NCBI RefSeq assembly: GCF_002251945.1
Contig: NZ_NDHW01000104.1
Span: forward strand, 1 to 37,265
Length of the DNA: 37,265 nucleotides
Origin: Pseudanabaena sp. SR411
Lineage (GTDB): Bacteria; Cyanobacteriota; Cyanobacteriia; Pseudanabaenales; Pseudanabaenaceae
Direction of reading: 5' to 3'
The translations under genes and the position numbers were made by a program. Shown piece after piece: positions 24,675-32,816 of this stretch (the first letter of the stretch is position 1; the number at the start of each line of letters is the position of its first letter). The notes beneath the pieces are model-generated. The model did not search any database. It saw only the letters and a program-made list of their open reading frames with translations, and had not been told where the DNA came from.

Positions 24675-24716
24675 GATTGCCTCTAATCTTCTCGGTTGAA
24701 GATTTAGAGGGCGATC
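24675..24716 (+). terminator. Imperfect hairpin after fetB
   Basis: CCTCTAA-TCTTC (24680-24691) pairs with GAAGA-T-TTAGAGG (24698-24710) with one bulged T, extended loosely by GATTG and GCGATC. AAAGTTTTTATT follows at a short distance. A weak fetB terminator is the likely role. The remaining gap to 24901 shows nothing. Confidence 0.35.
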
Positions 24717-24901
24717 ACAAAGTTTTTATTGCATTTATCAAGATCTAATCTCAAACTAAATGGAATATCTAAAAATAGCTTTATTCTCAATAACGCAAGG
24801 CTAAAACCATTGATTTATTGTTGCTATTCTCAATAATTTTGAATTAATAGAGATGCCCTAAATTTATTAATTTTTCTGGATACCTCAAATAGATCTACTT
24901 G

Positions 24902-26506
24902 CTATGTTGGCATCCAACCTTCAGGAATAATGCCAAAACCTTGAATCAATTGTCTGGGGCGCTCACGAATTGCCGTTCGACCATCAGGATAACTATCAGA
25001 ACGATCTGTATTACCTTCCCCACACACAAATAAATCACCATTCATGCGAAGGAATACTCCAATATGACTATCGTAATTTTGATCTGGTGCATTAATGTTT
25101 ACTTGATCCCAATCAAAGATCACAATTGCTCCTGCTGGGGGGACATAGCCATCTCTGTTATCTTCATACCATCCTTCGTTTTGAAAATACTGTTGACTTG
25201 CTTCTACTAAAGCAAAGGTGGCTTCCATTTCTGGATATTGCAATTGCATTGTTTTACCATTTGGTTTGTAGAGAAACTCATTAATCAGCCAATACACAGT
25301 AGCTCCGCACCAGTGCCAACTGCCTCTACCTAGTGTGGAAACAAAAGGCTGAATGAAATCAATATTTCGTGACCACGGAATATTCTGAGAAAGAATTGAT
25401 TCGCAAAAATCAGCAAACTTAGCACCATTAAAAGAACCAGATGTCGGTGGTTGTATTATGGGTCTGATTTTGCGTATAGCCTCTTCAAGGGCTTTCTTTG
25501 TTTCTAAACCAACCTCACCATCAACTTCAACTTGCAATTTCCTCTGTGCCCATCTGACAGCATCATCAACATTGATATTGAATACATTGGTGACTTTAGT
25601 ATCTTTTTTGAGATAACCAAGTTCCATCAAAGCACAGATTAGAATATAAACATCGTCTCCTTTGGAACCAAGCTTCAAAGGTCGAGAAAACTTTAATGGG
25701 ATAGCAACATCCTGATAATCACGTACTGGATCTAGCTCTACAATTGGATCTGGGATCATTTTATTCCCATGATAACTACATCTCCATGCCTCACCTCCTT
25801 TTCCCGCGTCAGGAATACGCCAAACTGATGAACCAGAATACTCATCAAGATATCCCTGTAACTCAATGGCTGTTGTTGGATATTTACTACCACTCTCACT
25901 TCCCCAAATGGGTAGAATTGGCTTGTCTAGTCCCATCTCCTTGTGTTGTTGCAAACACTCCTTGACCTCTGCTTTATTTTCTGTTGGGGATGGATCGCCA
26001 GATCCAAAAGTAAATAGTTCATAGTAAATTTGAGGGAATTGAAGATCGCAAATCTCATTGAGCATTTTCCAAGGAACTTTAGAATGATAATTTGGTGCTC
26101 CAAAACTTGTATATCCCAAACATCCATTAGGAATAATTTCTTTTGCTCTTACCAAGATTTCACGAAGTTGTGAGTGTGTTGAGGAAAACTCTACCTCCTG
26201 TTCAACGTCAAACACAAAGCCTTGGATTCCGCAACCAATCGCTCGTCTTAATGCATCAATAATACCAGAAGTAGTAGTTGAGGAACGCCGATCAAAAATA
26301 TACCCCCAACCCCATACTTCTATACCGCTAGCTTTAAAAGAATTAATGATATCTGGTGTACATTGCCATCCCCAAAAGATTCCAGAACTAGCATCATCAA
26401 GAACCTTCAGGTAAACCCGTTTACACTGAGCGTTAATTAGTGCATCCAAATAATCTCTTCTAATATCGGCTAAATTCCAAATCCATACGCCATTTGGGTG
26501 TTCCAT
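24902..26506 (-). CDS. Three-domain cell-wall lysin: glycosidase-like barrel, PG-binding, CHAP
   Basis: 534 residues from the ATG at 26506, fixed by an AGGAG ribosome site 7 nt upstream; the open frame continues 19 codons further without such a site. Residues 1-250 look like a TIM-barrel of the DUF4434/GH25-like kind (GVWIWNLADIRRDYLDAL, IQGFVFDVEQEVEF with D100 and E102, LQFPQIYYELF). Residues 277-345 are a PG_binding_1 repeat (KLGSKGDDVYILICALMELG, VDGEVGLETKKAL). Residues 365-530 are a CHAP amidase/endopeptidase domain with candidate catalytic C400 (WHWCGATVYW) and H481 (YDSHIGVFL). No signal peptide is visible, so release would need lysis, a holin or a secretion machine, as for endolysins. 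It lies downstream of a small gene and a lipoprotein on the same strand, in DNA without HIP1 octamers. Confidence 0.8.
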   Translation of the reverse strand: MEHPNGVWIWNLADIRRDYLDALINAQCKRVYLKVLDDASSGIFWGWQCTPDIINSFKASGIEVWGWGYIFDRRSSTTTSGIIDALRRAIGCGIQGFVFDVEQEVEFSSTHSQLREILVRAKEIIPNGCLGYTSFGAPNYHSKVPWKMLNEICDLQFPQIYYELFTFGSGDPSPTENKAEVKECLQQHKEMGLDKPILPIWGSESGSKYPTTAIELQGYLDEYSGSSVWRIPDAGKGGEAWRCSYHGNKMIPDPIVELDPVRDYQDVAIPLKFSRPLKLGSKGDDVYILICALMELGYLKKDTKVTNVFNINVDDAVRWAQRKLQVEVDGEVGLETKKALEEAIRKIRPIIQPPTSGSFNGAKFADFCESILSQNIPWSRNIDFIQPFVSTLGRGSWHWCGATVYWLINEFLYKPNGKTMQLQYPEMEATFALVEASQQYFQNEGWYEDNRDGYVPPAGAIVIFDWDQVNINAPDQNYDSHIGVFLRMNGDLFVCGEGNTDRSDSYPDGRTAIRERPRQLIQGFGIIPEGWMPT

Positions 26507-26624
26507 GATTTTTCTCCTGTTTTTATGAGATCGCTTTTTCTCTGTGTTAAGAACTGCAATCATCTCATTGTAAATTTAATTAGCTTAATGGACTGTCATT
26601 TCTTATCTTTTTGGAACGTATTTC

Positions 26625-26665
26625 TGGAATTACAATGTGGAGTAAAATTCCACATTGTAATTCCA
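26625..26665 (-). terminator. 17-bp hairpin between the small gene and the lysin gene
   Basis: Perfect arms 26625-26641 and 26649-26665 (TGGAATTACAATGTGGA) with a 7-nt loop. It lies just after the small gene's stop and 119 bp before the lysin start, so it may attenuate read-through into the lysin gene. Confidence 0.55.
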
Positions 26666-26671
26666 ATTCAA

Positions 26672-26694
26672 CTAGAATTTTAATAAAATTCTAG
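26672..26694 (-). other. Small palindrome containing a stop codon
   Basis: CTAGAATTTT (26672-26681) and AAAATTCTAG (26685-26694) form a 10-bp stem; the stop codon of the small gene is its outer end. With 26625-26665 it forms a double-hairpin gene end. Confidence 0.45.
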
Positions 26695-26974
26695 CAAACT
26701 TGATTAATCCTTGAATGAGTGTCTGAGTATCAGCAGCTTGGCAAATTTCCCGACGAATTTGCTTCATGAGAATTACATCTTTCTCGGTACAAATCATTCC
26801 AGACTTTAGCCATTTTACACGAGCTCCTAAATATCGATCCCAAGCTTCTTGTAATGGTTCCCACATTTCAACTTGAACTTCAGGAAAAGCTAATCTATAT
26901 TCACTATCAGCCCAAAGTAATGCTCTAATAGCTTCTTCGTTAGTTAGTGCATCGTAGTCTATACTAAGTGTCAT
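26672..26974 (-). CDS. Small hypothetical protein beside the lysin gene
   Basis: 100 residues, with an AGAGAGA purine stretch upstream of the ATG. The sequence is helical and charged with many tryptophans (LLWADSEYRLAFPEVQVEMW, EAWDRYLGARVKWLKSG), with two cysteines and no signal or membrane segment. No family is recognised. It lies between a lipoprotein gene (136 bp upstream, same strand) and the three-domain lysin (downstream), so a role linked to one of them, for example a cognate inhibitor, is only a guess. Confidence 0.55.
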   Translation of the reverse strand: MTLSIDYDALTNEEAIRALLWADSEYRLAFPEVQVEMWEPLQEAWDRYLGARVKWLKSGMICTEKDVILMKQIRREICQAADTQTLIQGLIKFARILLKF

Positions 26975-27109
26975 TTTTTTGTCTCTCTTTTTTATTTAGT
27001 TTGTTGACGTTCACACAAACCCATCTGATACTCCATTCCCAGTTTAGAATTAGGCAGTTATTGAACGGGAAATCAGTCTAGCCAAAATATTTCTGGGGTT
27101 ACCGCACAC

Positions 27110-28135
27110 CTATTTCTTGAGAGGTACAGGAGTAAGTCTTATGTCTGGGACTGGCTCTTGCAATAATGAGGAACATCCATTTATTGAAAACCCAGTTTCA
27201 CTAGAATCCCCCGATTTGGAATTCAAGTTAAACTGACTTAAAATGAATGTGGTACTGCCCTTAAAATCCTCATCGTTGTTAATTGTTACCCATAATTGAT
27301 TTGCTTGTTTCTTTAAACCGCTATAATCATTTCCATTCAGTGTAGACACAATATCTAATACGTTGGTTAGAAGGGAATTCATACTCTCAAGTGAAATGTC
27401 ATCATAGCGATCTATTCTTTCTCTCAACTCTCTCCCAAGCATTGCTGCTTTGGTAGAATGCTCGAGGACAATTTGAGTTAATTCCTGTTGATTTTTCTCA
27501 ATCCTTTGCCATTGCAAGAATTGTTCAAGGATTTTACCTTCAAAATCTTTTTTTTCAACAGGATCCTTTGTTTTAAAATACAACCTCCTAAGCCGTTTAA
27601 TTTCTGTAATCACCTTCGATTTATCTTTAAGAAGATTAGCGGGATTCTGATCGACACAAGCGGCAATATAAGCCATTTGTACAGTTAACTTTTCTAAGGG
27701 AATCTTAGATTTCTGCACCGCATCTTTTGCCAAGAGATGTCCTCTTTCTAGATCGTCATAAATAGAAGCCAGAGTTCCATATTGCGATCTTAGAGATGCC
27801 ATATAAGCTCTCATGTTGTTTATAGCTATTTTGCTTGGTTGAGGAGGATTCAAAAGACGTTCAAAATTGTCGGTCAGCTTTTGGTCAGAAAGCTCTTTGC
27901 GCAAAACTATTCTAAGAAATGAGGCTTTGGCTTCTTCCTCTGTCTGGATAGGTTCTTGCACCTCTTTAAGAATCATGGTTTCTATTGCATCGATAGCAGC
28001 AATTGATTCTTCACTAAACAACTTTGCAGTGTTTTTGAGAGATTTTGCCTCATCTTTTGAACAGCCACTAATGATTAGGCTACTCGACAAAAAGACAGTT
28101 ACTAGTAGACGACAAGAATATTTTGATAGTTTCAC
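27110..28135 (-). CDS. Helical lipoprotein of unknown function
   Basis: 341 residues. The start is GTG at 28135, backed by GGAGG six bases upstream, and no ATG fits. The signal is MKLSKYSCRLLVTVFLSSSL followed by lipobox IISGC, giving a lipidated cysteine at residue 25. The mature part is almost entirely helical and charged (AAIDAIETMILKEVQEPIQT, ITEIKRLRRLYFKTKDP, QFLQWQRIEKNQQELTQIV), suggesting a coiled-coil or helical bundle, with a proline-rich end. No family is recognised. It is first in the three-gene minus-strand cluster with the lysin. The 445-bp gap beyond its start (28136-28581) holds a small AGAATC/GATTCT hairpin at 28224-28241 and the promoter of the next gene, nothing else. Confidence 0.75.
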   Translation of the reverse strand: MKLSKYSCRLLVTVFLSSSLIISGCSKDEAKSLKNTAKLFSEESIAAIDAIETMILKEVQEPIQTEEEAKASFLRIVLRKELSDQKLTDNFERLLNPPQPSKIAINNMRAYMASLRSQYGTLASIYDDLERGHLLAKDAVQKSKIPLEKLTVQMAYIAACVDQNPANLLKDKSKVITEIKRLRRLYFKTKDPVEKKDFEGKILEQFLQWQRIEKNQQELTQIVLEHSTKAAMLGRELRERIDRYDDISLESMNSLLTNVLDIVSTLNGNDYSGLKKQANQLWVTINNDEDFKGSTTFILSQFNLNSKSGDSSETGFSINGCSSLLQEPVPDIRLTPVPLKK

Positions 28136-28465
28136 GCTCCACCTCCAAGATGCTTAAAAAAGCAATCTATATCCTTATTGTTAAAAGCTAATTAAACCTG
28201 AATCAACTCCTTAATATCGACAAGAATCCTTAACGATTCTAAATATCAAGATCATTCTCAAATTTCATCAGACTCCTAGAGTCAATAGTGACAATCAGAA
28301 TTAAGTTGCGTTTCCTAATAATGATTACAACTCCTTGAGAAGAAACAATGTAAGGTCCCGATCGCTAACTTGTTACAAGATTAACTTGAATGAACTCTGC
28401 AATGACATGATGGTTTATGTAAATAAAATTGCGTTAACCCGCAAATAAAATAACTATTATCCGCA

Positions 28466-28494
28466 TTGAGAAACCAAAGGTATTTAGATAGAAT
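28466..28494 (+). promoter_or_regulatory. Sigma-70-type promoter of the two-component pair
   Basis: TTGAGA (28466-28471), a 17-nt spacer and TAGAAT (28489-28494). The start would fall near 28501, giving an 80-nt leader before the kinase ATG. Confidence 0.55.
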
Positions 28495-28581
28495 GTGACG
28501 GATGTTAGAACTTTTAAGTATTAAGATTTGTGTTCATTCTGATCGCATAATCTTTGATTGTTTTTATCCGATGCAAGAGAT

Positions 28582-29520
28582 ATGAGCCACCGCAAAGCAT
28601 GGCAACACAGTGCCAGAACCCTGTGGCTTTTTCACCTCATTCTGCTGAGCAGCTTGGGGATTCTGGGCGCAGTCATGTTTTGGATGCAACTAAATGTTCC
28701 ACTTGTCATTCCTTTGTTGACGTTAGTTGCTATAGGACTATTAGTTCTCTTTTCCTTAAGGCTAGGCTGGCAACAAAACTTGATTGATGAGCAAAGATGC
28801 GAAATCGATCGGCTGCATACTATCGAACAAACTGCGGTAATCTCCCAAACTCACAAACTGCTCCATCGCATTGCCGCTAATATCCATGATGGACCACTCC
28901 AAGAACTCAAACTGGTGATGGATAGCCTCGAACTTTTGCAGATGAATTCTTCTGATGTAGATCTAAACCCCATTCTCGATCGCTTAGAAGATCTAGGTAA
29001 TCACCTCCGTCAACAACTCTATCAAACCCGTGCGATCGCCTTAGAAATCACACCCGATCTCCGCGAAGGGCTAGATATCGGCATCGCCAAAAAACTGCAA
29101 CAGCTAGTCGATTCAGGCGAACTAACTCTTCATATTATTCAGTGTCTGCAACCGCTAACCGAACCTCATTTAAATAGCATGTGGCTCGAAGCCCGTGAAG
29201 ATATTTATCGCTTTTTTACCGAGGCGATCGCCAATGTTATCCACCATGCTCAACCACCTCAAGGAACCGCTACGCAGGTTAAGGTGAGATTAGTACAGCA
29301 AGCTCAGCTATGTACGCTGAGCATCGAAAACGACGGTGAGATATTAGATAAATCCATACTTGAAATTACGACTCAACAACGCCAACGGGGTGGCTATGGC
29401 ATGAAGTTGATGCAAGCGATCGCCTCTGACCTCCATAAAGGTGCATTTGAAAGAATTGCTTTAGCTGAAGGAGGAATTCGCGTCCAACTAACTTGGCATT
29501 TGTTGCATAATAGTGAATAA
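28582..29520 (+). CDS. NarL-type sensor histidine kinase (HisKA_3)
   Basis: 312 residues from ATG 28582, with AAGAGA just upstream; a TTG at 28558 is in frame. Two membrane helices (about 15-36 and 41-60) are joined by a very short loop, so there is no extracellular sensor domain and the signal is probably within the membrane. The dimerisation helix has the phospho-acceptor RIAANIHDGPLQELKLVMDS (H102), followed by the HATPase domain with N-box FFTEAIANVIHHA and G-box QRGGYGMKLM. It lies 26 bp before a LuxR/NarL-type regulator, its evident partner. Confidence 0.9.
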   Translation: MSHRKAWQHSARTLWLFHLILLSSLGILGAVMFWMQLNVPLVIPLLTLVAIGLLVLFSLRLGWQQNLIDEQRCEIDRLHTIEQTAVISQTHKLLHRIAANIHDGPLQELKLVMDSLELLQMNSSDVDLNPILDRLEDLGNHLRQQLYQTRAIALEITPDLREGLDIGIAKKLQQLVDSGELTLHIIQCLQPLTEPHLNSMWLEAREDIYRFFTEAIANVIHHAQPPQGTATQVKVRLVQQAQLCTLSIENDGEILDKSILEITTQQRQRGGYGMKLMQAIASDLHKGAFERIALAEGGIRVQLTWHLLHNSE

Positions 29521-29546
29521 TTCGGGTATACCTAATAGTCTAACTA

Positions 29547-30224
29547 ATGCAACTCAGTACAGCCGACTCTAAGCCGCTCATATTTCTGATCTTAGAAGAT
29601 CATCCTGAAGTAGCTCAGAATAACTGTCTTTTCTTGCAAAAGCTAGAACCATCAGCTCTCTGCATCATCTGTAATAGCCACGCAGATGCACTAGAAAGGC
29701 TTAAACTAGAAATACCCGCTTTAGTTACCGTCGATCTTCTGTTTGGGACATTAACAGGAGAACAATATGCTGTATCTAGTCTGAGATTTTTGCAGCAAGT
29801 CTTTCAAGACTATCCATTCCTGAATATTCTGATCTATACAAGTGAATATGACTACCTCAAACCTCTAACTAATCTCATGGGTCGTCACCAAGGCGGATTT
29901 GTAGTTGTTAGCAAAATAGAGCGGCGCAAAGCTTTTTTAGAGGGAGCTAGACATGCATTAGAAGGCAAACTAGAAATTCCTAAGGAACTCCGCAAAGGTA
30001 TTGAATTAAGCGATCGCGAACTTCAAGTTTTATCTTTGCTCTGTAAAGACTCACTCACCGATAAAGCGATCGCACAGGAAATGCATCTATCTCTCAAAAC
30101 TATACAGAACTGTATATTACGGCTAAAAATGAAACTGGATATCGATTATTTTGACGATAATATTACCAGTACCAGAGTCGCTCTCTGTATGCAAGCGATG
30201 AGGAGGAAATTGATACTGCCATAA
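29547..30224 (+). CDS. NarL/LuxR-type response regulator
   Basis: 225 residues. The receiver domain (10-130) has acidic pocket ILEDHP (E17/D18), phospho-acceptor D63 (LVTVDLLFG), a T/S near IYTSE and the switch lysine VSKIE (K123). The C-terminal LuxR-type helix-turn-helix (154-200) begins LSDRELQVLSLLCKDSLTDK and contains the recognition helix LSLKTIQNCILRLKMKL. It is expected to bind DNA when phosphorylated by the upstream kinase; the targets are unknown. A terminator follows. Confidence 0.9.
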   Translation: MQLSTADSKPLIFLILEDHPEVAQNNCLFLQKLEPSALCIICNSHADALERLKLEIPALVTVDLLFGTLTGEQYAVSSLRFLQQVFQDYPFLNILIYTSEYDYLKPLTNLMGRHQGGFVVVSKIERRKAFLEGARHALEGKLEIPKELRKGIELSDRELQVLSLLCKDSLTDKAIAQEMHLSLKTIQNCILRLKMKLDIDYFDDNITSTRVALCMQAMRRKLILP

Positions 30225-30262
30225 ATGTAGATACAACATTTTTCAGCATTTATAACATTGAA

Positions 30263-30295
30263 ATGTAAAAAACTCGCTATGCGAGTTTTTTACAT
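30263..30295. terminator. Bidirectional intrinsic terminator
   Basis: A perfect 15-bp stem ATGTAAAAAACTCGC/GCGAGTTTTTTACAT with loop TAT has A6 and T6 runs on both sides. It separates the convergent response regulator and desaturase-like genes. Confidence 0.88.
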
Positions 30296-30305
30296 GATTA
30301 CTCAA

Positions 30306-30863
30306 TTAAGCACTAATAGTTTTACTGTCATCTATTTGATTTAACTGCTTAAATTTGCGGCGGACAAAACGTAAAAAAAGCAACCATTTTTCGGCTGGAT
30401 ATTCGTAGAACGAGAAAATGTCACCAAAAGCAACAAAAGCATTTTGATGGTGCAACCAATGTCTTTCGGGCGTGGTAATACATAACAAATCACACCAAGA
30501 TTTCCAAGGTTCTGGAGTTTTCCATTCAAGGATTGAGACATGTCTCCACACCACATGAAACTCGCCTAACAACAGACCAATAATCGTACCGATCGCTGAT
30601 AAATGCCACAGCCAAGGTGTAAATATAAAGTAAGGAACTGCTCCTAACATGCCATCTAGCAACACAAGAGGATTTCTGGTTAAAACTGCATAGTGAAGAA
30701 AGCTGCGATTTTTACCATGATGCACGATGGAGTGAAACTTACCAAAAACATGTTCGGGAACATGGTAAAAAAATGTTGAAAAGAAATCACCTAGCAGAAG
30801 TAACAGCAATGTAGCTGCGATCGCTTTCATCAATTCTAAAGTAACTTCTAAAATAACTTCCAA
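30306..30863 (-). CDS. Sterol desaturase / fatty acid hydroxylase-like membrane protein
   Basis: 185 residues from TTG at 30863, which has GAGG seven bases upstream; the first ATG is 11 codons later (30830) with no ribosome site. Four hydrophobic segments are present. The family's histidine clusters for a di-iron centre are visible: YHVPEHVFGKFHSIVHHG (H34, H38, H44, H48/H49), SFLHYA, VVWRHVS, and TPERHWLHHQN. This matches the membrane fatty acid hydroxylase superfamily, which oxidises sterols, carotenoids or lipids using oxygen. The substrate is not predictable. Confidence 0.85.
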   Translation of the reverse strand: MEVILEVTLELMKAIAATLLLLLLGDFFSTFFYHVPEHVFGKFHSIVHHGKNRSFLHYAVLTRNPLVLLDGMLGAVPYFIFTPWLWHLSAIGTIIGLLLGEFHVVWRHVSILEWKTPEPWKSWCDLLCITTPERHWLHHQNAFVAFGDIFSFYEYPAEKWLLFLRFVRRKFKQLNQIDDSKTISA

Positions 30864-31025
30864 AGTAAACCCTCACAACTTGATTCAAGCCTAAGAGATG
30901 AAGTTAAAGTTACGTTTATACCAAGGTTAAGAATCGATTTGAGTTAAGTAAATATACTTGGATCGACCATAAATCGTTAAATTAATCTTTAAATCGACTT
31001 AACAAAACTTAAGGTTGAGCTAGAT

Positions 31026-31100
31026 CAATGTAAGTTTTGCTTAGGACATATAATGAATGGCGGCGCTTCGCGCTGCCATTCATCTTTTGGGTTGCTATAG
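31026..31100. repeat. Hairpin element, family A copy 3 (shortened)
   Basis: It starts with the same flank as copy 1 (AATGTAAGTTTTGCTTAGGA then CAT), then a 14-bp stem ATGAATGGCGGCGC (31053-31066)/GCGCTGCCATTCAT (31070-31083) with one G-T mismatch and triloop TTC, then CTTTTGGGTTGCTATAG. The left AAACCC arm and the right GATTTGTCC part are missing. Its right end supplies the stop codon of the minus-strand gene at 31095. Confidence 0.65.
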
Positions 31101-31514
31101 AGCATCTAAGCGATCGCTTAAAAAGCGATACCAAGCTGCTGCAATATCAATATCAGTAAATCTAATGCTAGGCATTTCACCCGTTTTCAGCACTAATTCC
31201 AGAGAAATTTTCTTAGCATTCAACGGAAACTCAGCATCTTTTGCATCAAAGAACGTACTATCAATCCGAAATCTAATACGGGCAATGTCTTGAAAAGTAA
31301 CTGTTTGAATATCTAGGGGATCTTTGCGTGTTGGTCGTCCCCATGTGAGGCGATCACCTTTCTGTCCCAATACAGCGTAGATGTCATATTTATGACGCTC
31401 AAATTGCTCAGCCCACCGTTTATAGGACTCAATTTTTTGGTACTCATTCCATCCTGACCACGCCAGCCAAAAGAACACTACCAGCAACGGCAACCACAAT
31501 AATCCACGTTCCAT
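31095..31514 (-). CDS. Membrane-anchored hypothetical protein
   Basis: 139 residues. One N-terminal membrane helix (GLLWLPLLVVFFWLAWSGW) precedes a soluble domain of about 115 residues with mixed alpha/beta character (YDIYAVLGQKGDRLTWGRPT, VTFQDIARIRFRIDSTFFDA, KISLELVLKTGEMPSIRFTD, AAWYRFLSDRL). It looks like a conserved cyanobacterial hypothetical but no named family is recognised. The stop codon lies in the end of a hairpin element, so the last residues may have been changed by its insertion. Confidence 0.7.
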   Translation of the reverse strand: MERGLLWLPLLVVFFWLAWSGWNEYQKIESYKRWAEQFERHKYDIYAVLGQKGDRLTWGRPTRKDPLDIQTVTFQDIARIRFRIDSTFFDAKDAEFPLNAKKISLELVLKTGEMPSIRFTDIDIAAAWYRFLSDRLDAL

Positions 31515-31539
31515 AGATTAAAAATTTAGTTTGTTTACT

Positions 31540-31576
31540 AATAAATCTTGCCGTGCAAAGCACAGCAAGATTTATT
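31540..31576 (-). terminator. Hairpin downstream of tRNA-Arg
   Basis: A 17-position stem with one mismatch (31540-31556 with 31560-31576: AATAAATCTTGC.GTGC). A second hairpin, TAAATTTTG (31605-31613)/CAAAATTTA (31629-31637), lies closer to the tRNA. Either could end the tRNA transcript. Confidence 0.5.
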
Positions 31577-31650
31577 TTTATCATTAGCGTGGAACGCTGT
31601 CATTTAAATTTTGAGCTGCGGAGCATAGCAAAATTTACTTTGATTATCAA

Positions 31651-31724
31651 CGAGTATGGAGGGACTCGAACCCCCGACCCTCAGAACCGGAATCTGATGC
31701 TCTATCCAACTGAGCTACATACCC
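31651..31724 (-). tRNA. trnR: tRNA-Arg (CCG)
   Basis: 74 nt on the minus strand. Acceptor GGGTATG pairs with CATACTC plus discriminator G; the D arm is GCTCAGTTGGATAGAGC, the anticodon stem TCAGA/TCTGA with loop TTCCGGT (anticodon CCG at 31690-31688), and the T arm is GGGGGTTCGAGTCCCTC. CCA is not encoded. It reads CGG codons. Confidence 0.95.
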
Positions 31725-31781
31725 ATACTTGATGAATCATATCATATTGCATAGTAGAGTCAGCTAGAAGCATTGCCTCAG

Positions 31782-31830
31782 CAATTCATGAAGTAAGTAA
31801 GCCCGAAGGGCTTACTTACTTCATGAATTG
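31782..31830. terminator. 23-bp perfect hairpin overlapping the ftsX stop codon
   Basis: Arms 31782-31804 and 31808-31830 are perfectly complementary around GCCC-GAA-GGGC. The right arm covers the last codons and stop of ftsX (31821-31823), so it ends the ftsEX transcript. Confidence 0.65.
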
Positions 31831-32738
31831 AAAGAAAATCTACGTACAGCTAGCAGACTACCTAATACACCAATCACCGAGCCAAAGACTACTAATATTG
31901 CAGGTAAAATCAGTTGCGATCGCAAATCCGTAGTTAAACCCAAAGTTAGAGATTTAATTAATTCTGGTTGATTAATGATCGCATCACCTAAAAGATTCAG
32001 ACTTAGCATCAACATTAAATAAGCCGTCCCAGCGCCTGTAACTCCAAAAAATACGCCTTGCAGTACGAATGGAAAATAAATCCATGCAGCCGTTGCCCCC
32101 ACCAATTGCATCACCTCAATTTCTCTTCGTCGTGCCAACACAATTAGTCGAATCGTCGTCGTAATAACCGCGATCGCAATCACCGTAAAAATTGCCACGA
32201 TCGCCACACTGCTATTACTCAAAGCGCGACGTAGTTGACCGATGCGCTCCACCACTTCATTGGTATACCAAACCTCATTGATCCCTTTTAAGCCAGAGAT
32301 CCGCTTGGCAATATCAGGCACGCGATCGCTAGACACAGCCCGCACCTTAAACTCATCCACTAAAGGATTGCCACCAAGTTGTTGTGTTGCCTGATTAAGA
32401 TCATTTTTACCCAGATCCTTCATCAAATTTTCCCATGCATCTTCTTTAGGAATTAGCTTTGCAGCAGCAACACCATCCACTAGCAGCAATCGTGGTTGCA
32501 TCGACTCACCAACCACATTTTCATCCAAATAGACCGAGATTTCTAACTGACTGCCTAACTGCCCTAATACATTTTCCAGTTGCCAAGAGATTTGTAAGCT
32601 TGCGCCAAACAAAAACAACAACACAGCCACTGTACTAATAGCAGCCCAATTCATCCAGCCGCCACGCCGCAATCCTAAAAAAGTCTCGCGTAGCAGATAG
32701 TCGATTTTAGTAAAGAAGCGAAGGACGTTTTGTACCAT
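31821..32738 (-). CDS. ftsX: Cell division protein FtsX
   Basis: 305 residues. The membrane partner of the FtsE ATPase, it relays ATP hydrolysis to periplasmic peptidoglycan hydrolases at division. Layout: a cytoplasmic start (LRETFLGLRRGGWMNWAAIS), TM1 (AISTVAVLLFLFGASL), an extracytoplasmic domain (about 52-170, with EISVYLDENV and GINEVWYTNEVVERI), then three further helices with the intervening motif ARRREIEVMQLVGATAAWI that docks to FtsE. It is downstream of ftsE with a 78-bp spacer, wider than the usual overlap. Confidence 0.95.
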   Translation of the reverse strand: MVQNVLRFFTKIDYLLRETFLGLRRGGWMNWAAISTVAVLLFLFGASLQISWQLENVLGQLGSQLEISVYLDENVVGESMQPRLLLVDGVAAAKLIPKEDAWENLMKDLGKNDLNQATQQLGGNPLVDEFKVRAVSSDRVPDIAKRISGLKGINEVWYTNEVVERIGQLRRALSNSSVAIVAIFTVIAIAVITTTIRLIVLARRREIEVMQLVGATAAWIYFPFVLQGVFFGVTGAGTAYLMLMLSLNLLGDAIINQPELIKSLTLGLTTDLRSQLILPAILVVFGSVIGVLGSLLAVRRFSFNS

Positions 32739-32743
32739 AACTG

Positions 32744-32781
32744 AAGAGGTAAAAGGTAAAAAGGCAAAAGTAAAAAGGCAA
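32744..32781. repeat. Heptamer-type short tandem repeat between ftsE and ftsX
   Basis: On the minus strand the spacer reads as runs of GCCTTTTTACTTTT and GCCTTTTTACCTTTT, degenerate 7-nt units of the CCTTTTA/GCCTTTT type known from cyanobacterial intergenic repeats. It fills half of the ftsE-ftsX gap. Confidence 0.6.
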
Positions 32782-32816
32782 TAATCAATTACTAGCTAAA
32801 AGACAAAATCCAAAAG

